NCBI GenBank assembly: GCA_937901055.1
Contig: CALCGO010000090.1
Location: 1 to 11,760, forward strand
Length of the DNA: 11,760 bases
Direction: 5' to 3'
Source: an uncultured Rhodobacterales bacterium
Lineage (GTDB): Bacteria; Pseudomonadota; Alphaproteobacteria; Rhodobacterales; Rhodobacteraceae
Notes under the pieces: model-generated
What the model saw: only the letters and a program-made list of their open reading frames with translations
What the model was told of the DNA's origin: nothing
Databases searched by the model: none
In this document: piece by piece, positions 6,942 through 11,760 of the stretch
Numbering within the stretch: the stretch's first letter is position 1
How the letters are laid out: the number at the start of each line of letters is the position of its first letter
Translations under genes and position numbers: made by a program

Positions 6942-7960
6942 AACCTGGGCCAAGAAACCTTTTGACCGACGTGACCGGCCTTTTGGTGGGCAACGCAGAG
7001 GATCAAGATCTGAAATCTGGCGTGACGGTTGTAACGAGTGATGTACCCTTCGTCGCAAGTGTGCATGTTATGGGCGGCGCACCGGGCACGCGCGAAACGG
7101 ATCTTTTGGCACCGGATAAAACCGTCGCTGGCATTGATGCCTTGGTGCTGTCAGGTGGGTCCGCCTTTGGTTTGGCGGCCTGTGATGGGGTTGTGGACGG
7201 TTTGCGGCGCGCGAAACGCGGGTTCCCCGTGGGACCAGTGACCGTACCGATTGTTCCCGGTGCCATTCTCTTTGATATGGTCAATGGTGGGAACAAAGGT
7301 TGGGCCGACAACCCCTATCCGAAACTCGGGCGGGCTGCCTTGGACGCAGCCGGAGTGGACTTCAATCTTGGGTCCACAGGGGTTGGAACCGGTGCGTTGG
7401 ACAGCTGTTTTAAGGGTGGTCTGGGATCTGCTTCTGTGATGTTGGACAGCGGACGGACCGTTGCGGCCTTGATGGCTGTTAATCCTGTTGGGTCGGTCAC
7501 AACACCAGGTGGCAATCATTTCTGGGCCGCGCCACATGAGATGGGCGATGAATTTGGTGGCGTTGGTCCCGACCCAAGAAGCAATCTGGTCACCCCAGAT
7601 CCAAGCCAAAAAATGGCGATGATCGCAGCAGTGGGTCAAGACCGAGCCAACACGACAATCGGGGTCATTGCCACCGATGCCGCACTCACCAAAGCACAGT
7701 GTCACCGACTAGCGGTGGCCGCGCATGACGGAATTGCACGCGCCATACAACCGGCACATTCACCCTTTGACGGCGACTTGCTGTTTGCGGTTTCCACTGG
7801 TGCTGGTCTGGTCGTGGATGATATGGCGTTGTTTGAACTTGGCCATGCGGCATCTGTCTGCGTCGCCCGGGCCATCGCGCGCGGGGTTTTTGAAGCGACG
7901 CCTCGGCCCGGTGATGTGTTGCCCACTTGGAATGATAGAAAGAGGAAAGCCCAAAGATGA
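6938..7960 (+). CDS. P1/S58-family N-terminal-nucleophile hydrolase, NylC/DmpA-like
   Basis: Family members cleave themselves and use the newly exposed Ser or Thr to hydrolyse peptide-like amides; known substrates include beta-aminoacyl peptides and nylon oligomers. The 340 residues show TDVTGLLVGNA near 10, GGAPGTRETDLL near 47, LSGGSAFGLAA near 71, and GSTGVGTGA near 145 with Lys159 just after it. At 237-240 is ANTT: cleavage between Asn238 and Thr239 would give chains of 238 and 102 residues. Asp278 and Asp280 follow 39 and 41 residues after Thr239. That equals the Thr267, Asp306, Asp308 spacing I recall for NylC. Ribosome binding site AGGTGG lies at 6928-6933. The gene overlaps the ATPase and the aldehyde dehydrogenase by four bases each. 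No signal peptide is visible, so it acts in the cytoplasm after import. The substrate is unknown. Confidence 0.9.
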   Translation: MKPGPRNLLTDVTGLLVGNAEDQDLKSGVTVVTSDVPFVASVHVMGGAPGTRETDLLAPDKTVAGIDALVLSGGSAFGLAACDGVVDGLRRAKRGFPVGPVTVPIVPGAILFDMVNGGNKGWADNPYPKLGRAALDAAGVDFNLGSTGVGTGALDSCFKGGLGSASVMLDSGRTVAALMAVNPVGSVTTPGGNHFWAAPHEMGDEFGGVGPDPRSNLVTPDPSQKMAMIAAVGQDRANTTIGVIATDAALTKAQCHRLAVAAHDGIARAIQPAHSPFDGDLLFAVSTGAGLVVDDMALFELGHAASVCVARAIARGVFEATPRPGDVLPTWNDRKRKAQR

Positions 7961-9411
7961 TCGAAATGCCGAATGGGATTGCGCCAGATCAGTGCCTCAT
8001 TGGTGGCCAGTGGCGGCCGCCTGCGGGGGGAGAATACCTCGACCTGCTCAACCCGTCTGATGGATCAACACTCTGCGCTATTGCGCGCGGAACGTCTGCG
8101 GACGTCGACGCAGCTGTGGATTCAGCAAAGGCTGCATTGAACGGTGATTGGGGGGCGGCCACGGCGGTGGAGCGTGGACGCATCCTCACTAAAATCGGCC
8201 AGTATGTCCTGAAGCATGTCGATCTATTGGCGACACTTGAGGCGCAGGACGTTGGTAAACCCCTGACGCAGGCGCGCAACGATGCTATCGCCTTGGCGCG
8301 CTATTTGGAATTTTACGGTGGAGCAGCCGACAAGGTTCATGGTCAGACCATCCCATATATGGAGGGATACACCGTCTATACCCTGCGCGAGCCGCATGGG
8401 GTTACGGGCCATATCGTCCCTTGGAACTATCCAATGCAGATCATCGGCCGATCTGTTGGCGCGGCGTTGGCCATGGGTAACGCCTGCGTTTTGAAACCCG
8501 CGGAGGAGGCATGCCTGACAGCACTCGCTTTTGCCGAAATTGCGCGCGACGCGGGTTTGCCTGATGGTGCACTAAACGTTGTTTCGGGGCTTGGTGCAGA
8601 GGCAGGCGCAGCGCTCTCAACGCACAAAGATGTCCATCATATTTCCTTCACGGGCTCCGTCGGTGTTGGAAAGCTTATCCAGAAAGCGGCCGCAGAAAAC
8701 ATCGTACCAGTCACGCTCGAACTTGGCGGGAAATCACCGCAGGTCGTTTTTGCAGACGCAGATTTGGACGCGGCCCTGCCATTCCTTGTCAACGCAGGTA
8801 TCCAGAACGCCGGGCAAACGTGCTCTGCATCTTCGCGGATACTGGTTCAAGACAGCCTGTTGGACGAAGTCACAACCAGAATGACCGAGGCCTATGGAGC
8901 CCTAATTGCAGCGCCAGCGTTAGAAGACAAACATGTTGGGCCTTTGGTGTCCCATCGCCAAAAGGCTATCGTTAATAGCTTCTTAGAGAAGGGTGCCGAT
9001 CTCACTATCGCGGCACAGGGCGTGATTTCAGACAGCGCGCCTGATACAGGGGCTTATGTGGCGCCCACACTTTTTGCGGATGTCGCGCCCGACCATAGCC
9101 TCGCGCAGGATGAAATCTTCGGTCCGGTTCAGGTTATCATTCCGTTCAAGGACGAAAACGAGTCCATCGCAATCGCAAACGGAACCGACTACGGGCTTGT
9201 CGCCTCTTGCTGGAGCCGTGATGGCGCGCGTCAGATGCGTATGGCGAAAAAGCTGCGCGCGGGGCAGGTCTTTGTAAACAACTACGGCGCGGGTGGCGGC
9301 GTTGAACTCCCCTTCGGTGGATCTGGCCATTCAGGGCATGGGCGCGAAAAAGGGTTCGAGGCGCTCTTTAGTTTCTCGACGGTCAAAACAGTTGCCACTT
9401 ATCACGGTTAG
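7957..9411 (+). CDS. NAD(P)-dependent aldehyde dehydrogenase
   Basis: Oxidises an aldehyde to the carboxylic acid in the cytoplasm. The 484 residues are of normal length, and all the usual landmarks are present: PWNYP with Asn157, Lys180 in VLKPAEE, the cofactor loop FTGSVGVG at 231-238, ELGGKSP with the general base Glu255, nucleophile Cys289 in GQTCSA, Glu386 in DEIFGPV, and LPFGGSGHSGHGREKG near the C-terminus. This places it among betaine-aldehyde/semialdehyde-type ALDHs, but the substrate cannot be read from these motifs. The start overlaps the previous stop by four bases (ATGA); an ATG at 7966 is a minor alternative. Beside a dehydrogenase of the SDR class, it probably performs the second of two oxidation steps. 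Confidence 0.95.
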   Translation: MIEMPNGIAPDQCLIGGQWRPPAGGEYLDLLNPSDGSTLCAIARGTSADVDAAVDSAKAALNGDWGAATAVERGRILTKIGQYVLKHVDLLATLEAQDVGKPLTQARNDAIALARYLEFYGGAADKVHGQTIPYMEGYTVYTLREPHGVTGHIVPWNYPMQIIGRSVGAALAMGNACVLKPAEEACLTALAFAEIARDAGLPDGALNVVSGLGAEAGAALSTHKDVHHISFTGSVGVGKLIQKAAAENIVPVTLELGGKSPQVVFADADLDAALPFLVNAGIQNAGQTCSASSRILVQDSLLDEVTTRMTEAYGALIAAPALEDKHVGPLVSHRQKAIVNSFLEKGADLTIAAQGVISDSAPDTGAYVAPTLFADVAPDHSLAQDEIFGPVQVIIPFKDENESIAIANGTDYGLVASCWSRDGARQMRMAKKLRAGQVFVNNYGAGGGVELPFGGSGHSGHGREKGFEALFSFSTVKTVATYHG

Positions 9412-9419
9412 GACAGAAC

Positions 9420-10160
9420 ATGAGATTACAAGACAAAGTAGCCGTTGTAACCGGAGGCGCATCAGGGTTCGGAGCCGGGATTGTCCGCAAGTTCGCAGAG
9501 GAAGGCGCACGCGTTGTTGTCGCGGATTTGAACGTTAATGGCGCACATGAGATCGCGGCAGAGGTCAAAGGCCTTGGGATACAGGTCGACGTCGCAGATG
9601 GCGCTTCGGTGGCTGCGATGGTGGACGTGACGCTCGGCGCCTATGGCCGTTTGGACATCTTGGTAAACAACGCAGGAATCACGCATTACCCGGCACCATT
9701 GGAAGAAGTGACCGAGCAGGACTTTGACAAAGTTTTTGCCGTGAATTGCAAATCAGTTTTCCTAACAGCACAGAACATTGTTCCCGTGATGAAAAAGCAG
9801 GGCCAGGGCGCAATTTTGAACGTTGCCTCTACAGCCGGGGTCAGCCCACGCCCGCGCCTGAATTGGTACAATGCATCTAAAGGTTGGATGAACACGGCAA
9901 CCAAGGCGATGGCTGTCGAATTGGCACCGCAAGGTATCCGAGTGAACGCGATCAATCCCGTCGCTGGAGAAACGCCTCTGCTCAAGGTCTTTATGGGTGA
10001 AGACACACCGGAAATCCGCGCAAAGTTCCTGTCCACAATTCCAATCGGCCGGTTTTCCGAGCCAAGCGATATGGGCAATGCCGCTTGCTTCTTGTGCTCG
10101 GACGAGGCCAGCATGGTCACGGGCGTCTGCATGGCGGTGGACGGCGGCCGTTGTATTTAA
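9420..10160 (+). CDS. Short-chain dehydrogenase/reductase (classical SDR)
   Basis: Oxidises an alcohol or reduces a ketone or aldehyde, probably with NAD. It has 246 residues, standard for classical SDRs. The cofactor motif TGGASGFG is at 11-18. Asp36, at the end of the second strand, suggests NAD(H) over NADP(H). NNAG is at 83-86. The catalytic tetrad is Asn109, Ser137, Tyr150 and Lys154 (WYNASKG). The C-terminus MVTGVCMAVDGG is typical. The gap to the aldehyde dehydrogenase is eight bases, and AGGA overlaps that gene's stop as a ribosome binding site. The adjacency suggests a paired alcohol to aldehyde to acid route, but an SDR acting on a different intermediate is also possible. Confidence 0.94.
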   Translation: MRLQDKVAVVTGGASGFGAGIVRKFAEEGARVVVADLNVNGAHEIAAEVKGLGIQVDVADGASVAAMVDVTLGAYGRLDILVNNAGITHYPAPLEEVTEQDFDKVFAVNCKSVFLTAQNIVPVMKKQGQGAILNVASTAGVSPRPRLNWYNASKGWMNTATKAMAVELAPQGIRVNAINPVAGETPLLKVFMGEDTPEIRAKFLSTIPIGRFSEPSDMGNAACFLCSDEASMVTGVCMAVDGGRCI

Positions 10161-10202
10161 TGCGCGCAGCACAAGACCAGAAAACGCAAACAAGGGTGCA
10201 AT

Positions 10203-11660
10203 ATGACACAGAATGATAAGTCTTCTGATCCTCGTCCGCTTTGGCAATGGAGCGCGACAGAGATTGCGACCGCGACACACAGAGGTGCGTTGAGCGCGTC
10301 TGAAGTTGTGGAAGCTGCCTTGGATCGCCTGGATGCCGTGAACCCAGATTTGAATGCCGTTGTTGAGGTCTGCGTAGACGCCGCCCGTGCCGAAGCGAAA
10401 GCGTTGGATGCCAGCGACGCGCCCAAGGGGCCGCTGCACGGTGTGCCGGTCACGATCAAGATCAATGTCGACCAGAAAGGCCATGCGACAAGCAATGGCG
10501 TCGCTGCCTTCAAAGATGTAATCGCGCCAGATGATGCTCCCGTTGTGGCCAACCTAAGGGCCGCCGGTGCAGTCATCATAGGGCGCACCAACACACCAGA
10601 ATTTTCATTCCGAGCAGACACCGACAATCCGCTATTCGGGCGCACGCACAATCCGTGGGGCCGCCATGTTTCGGCAGGCGGATCATCAGGCGGCGCAGGT
10701 GCCTCTGTGATGGCTGGCATCGGCGCACTGGCGCATGGAAACGACATTGGTGGCTCTCTTCGGTTTCCGGCCTCTGCAAACGGGGCTGTGACGGTCAAAC
10801 CTGGGCTTGGTCGTGTGCCCGCTTGGAACCCAAGCCAAACCCGCGAAAGGGGCCTATTGGCGCAATCCATGTCGGTGCAGGGGGTCATCGCACGAACCGC
10901 TGATGACCTGCACCTGTCGATGCCAACGCTGATTGCAGCAGACATACGTGATCCCCTTCATGTCCCATTCCCATGGACTGGGACGGCGCCAGAGACGCCC
11001 ATCAAGGTTGCTGTCAGCAAAAATGACTTTGGCTTTGGCCTGCATCAAGACGTCTCACTCGCCATCGACCGAGCGGCGTCCGCACTCACCAATGCTGGAT
11101 ACGTGGTCGAAGAAGTCGAACCGCCCTTGGTACGTGAAACTGGTGAAATTGGGTATAGGTCATTGTTGGGTGAAGTGAAAACCTTGCTTGGACCGGATAT
11201 CCAAGAACATGGATCAGACATCCTGCAAGGAATATTCGATGATTACCATAAAGTCTTTCCGCCTTTTGAAGGTACAGAGCTTGTTTCGATGTTGGGGCAA
11301 CGGTCCCGATACGCACGGGCATGGGCAGAGTTTATGGAAACCTATTCATTGGTTTTGTCGCCGTTCCTGCTGCAACCCTTCTTCGCACCCGCCAGAGATA
11401 CCGAAGGTGTTGAAGGCGTGACCGAGGTTTTGGGGCAGGCCCATTGGTCGTTTGTTATGAGCTACCTTGGTCTACCCGCCGGCAACATTCCAACCCATGT
11501 TGCTCAATTGCCGTATGGCCCTGTGCCCATAGGTGTTCAAATCGCTGGTCAAAGATGGCGAGAGGATTTGATCGTGGACGCGATGCAAGCGATTGAGCGA
11601 GAAATTCCGCCAATGTGTACGACACTCTGGGCTCAAGTCATGAGTGAGTGTTGCACGTAA
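10203..11660 (+). CDS. Amidase-signature family hydrolase
   Basis: Hydrolyses a carboxamide with a Ser-cisSer-Lys triad. The 485 residues include the substrate-channel helix region near 20-60, GVPVTIKINVD with Lys86, the signature SAGGSSGGAGAS with Ser161, GNDIGGSLRFPAS with nucleophile Ser185, and GPVPIGVQIAGQRWREDL near 439-456. Lys86 to Ser185 is 99 residues and Ser161 to Ser185 is 24, the same as Lys142, Ser217 and Ser241 of FAAH. The motif after the Lys is Ile-Asn where Asp-Asn is more usual. The Gly-Asn-Asp before IGGS resembles my recollection of the cyclic-dimer amidase NylA, though many other amidases share it. There is no partner GatB or GatC, so it is not the tRNA amidotransferase. 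The ribosome binding site is AAGGGT before the ATG. The gap of 42 bases to the SDR is the largest in the run. The gene ends 46 bases before an IS6-type terminus. Confidence 0.93.
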   Translation: MTQNDKSSDPRPLWQWSATEIATATHRGALSASEVVEAALDRLDAVNPDLNAVVEVCVDAARAEAKALDASDAPKGPLHGVPVTIKINVDQKGHATSNGVAAFKDVIAPDDAPVVANLRAAGAVIIGRTNTPEFSFRADTDNPLFGRTHNPWGRHVSAGGSSGGAGASVMAGIGALAHGNDIGGSLRFPASANGAVTVKPGLGRVPAWNPSQTRERGLLAQSMSVQGVIARTADDLHLSMPTLIAADIRDPLHVPFPWTGTAPETPIKVAVSKNDFGFGLHQDVSLAIDRAASALTNAGYVVEEVEPPLVRETGEIGYRSLLGEVKTLLGPDIQEHGSDILQGIFDDYHKVFPPFEGTELVSMLGQRSRYARAWAEFMETYSLVLSPFLLQPFFAPARDTEGVEGVTEVLGQAHWSFVMSYLGLPAGNIPTHVAQLPYGPVPIGVQIAGQRWREDLIVDAMQAIEREIPPMCTTLWAQVMSECCT

Positions 11661-11706
11661 TTATAGATGCGCCTTTCTGACATTTGTTGAAACAAGCGCC
11701 TCGTGC
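11661..11706. other. Short spacer between amidase gene and IS end
   Basis: Only weak symmetry was found here (TTGTT/AACAA around GA, about 11684-11695). No GC-rich stem with a T-run is present, so no convincing terminator is visible. Transcription of the operon may run into the insertion sequence. Confidence 0.4.
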
Positions 11707-11760
11707 GGCACTGTCAGACAAAACGAGCTTGAGACGGGCAGGGTGGTCTCGTAGCCTCTC
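11707..11760 (+). mobile_element. Left end of an IS6-family element, continuing past the window
   Basis: The terminal repeat GGCACTGTCAGACAAAACGAG starts at 11707. From 11723 to the last base, 32 of 38 positions match bases 1-38, where the same stretch leads directly into a transposase start. The transposase ATG of this copy would be expected four bases beyond the window. Orientation is the same as for the relic at the window start. Whether this copy is intact cannot be seen. The 8 bases before it (11699-11706) do not recur next to either right-end relic, so no target duplication links them. Confidence 0.7.

Noticed and set aside
9762..10484. A 240-codon minus-strand open frame opposite the SDR and amidase genes
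   Set aside because: It lies antisense to two genes with complete catalytic motifs. Its translation is rich in Cys, Arg and His without family signatures, as expected of a shadow frame.
10157..10945. A 262-codon minus-strand open frame opposite the amidase gene
   Set aside because: It is Ala-, Ser- and Pro-rich shadow sequence antisense to a clear amidase, with no recognisable domain.
10203..11660. Glu-tRNA(Gln) amidotransferase subunit A
   Set aside because: No gatB or gatC is adjacent, and the setting in a catabolic operon points to a stand-alone amidase.
1..11760. tRNA, rRNA or CRISPR arrays
   Set aside because: No cloverleaf, rRNA-like stretch or regularly spaced repeat was found on reading the intergenic parts. 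The only repeats are the IS termini.

Overview
The window looks like part of a marine alphaproteobacterium of the Rhodobacterales (Roseobacter group). This rests on the style of the proteins, on the recognisable N-terminus of a Rhodobacterales-type IS6-family transposase, and on a moderate GC content. The density of insertion-sequence debris would suit an IS-rich genus such as Octadecabacter, but the genus is an inference and could be wrong.

Layout. Bases 1-296 are the wreck of an IS6-family element: the first 29 transposase codons, a nonsense codon, a large internal deletion, then the right terminal inverted repeat. Next comes an AT-rich gene for an M20-family amidohydrolase (430-1599) and a short orphan reading frame (1615-1707). 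A second IS6-type right-end relic (1780-1857) follows, in the same orientation as the first. Bases 1858-2094 are a control region with a perfect 9+9 bp palindrome beside a promoter-like sequence. From 2095 to 11660 there is one tightly packed co-directional run of eight genes: family-5 substrate-binding protein, two permeases, a double-ATPase protein, a P1/S58-family N-terminal-nucleophile hydrolase, an aldehyde dehydrogenase, a short-chain dehydrogenase and an amidase-signature hydrolase. Four of the seven junctions overlap or are separated by a single base. The window closes with the left end of another IS6-family element (11707-11760), in the same orientation as the relic at base 1.

How the genes could work together. 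The transporter would bring in a peptide- or amide-like compound. The P1 hydrolase and the amidase, two unrelated amide-cleaving folds, would cut it. The SDR and ALDH would then oxidise an alcohol-bearing or aldehyde-bearing fragment to a carboxylate. The P1 protein carries the Asn/Thr self-cleavage site and the two aspartates with the spacing I recall for the nylon-oligomer hydrolase NylC, and the amidase has Lys-cisSer-Ser at exactly the FAAH spacing, so both should be active. No transcriptional regulator lies in the window. The substrate is not determinable from sequence. The most interesting reading is an uncharacterised import-hydrolyse-oxidise module for an unusual amide, bounded by IS6-type ends.
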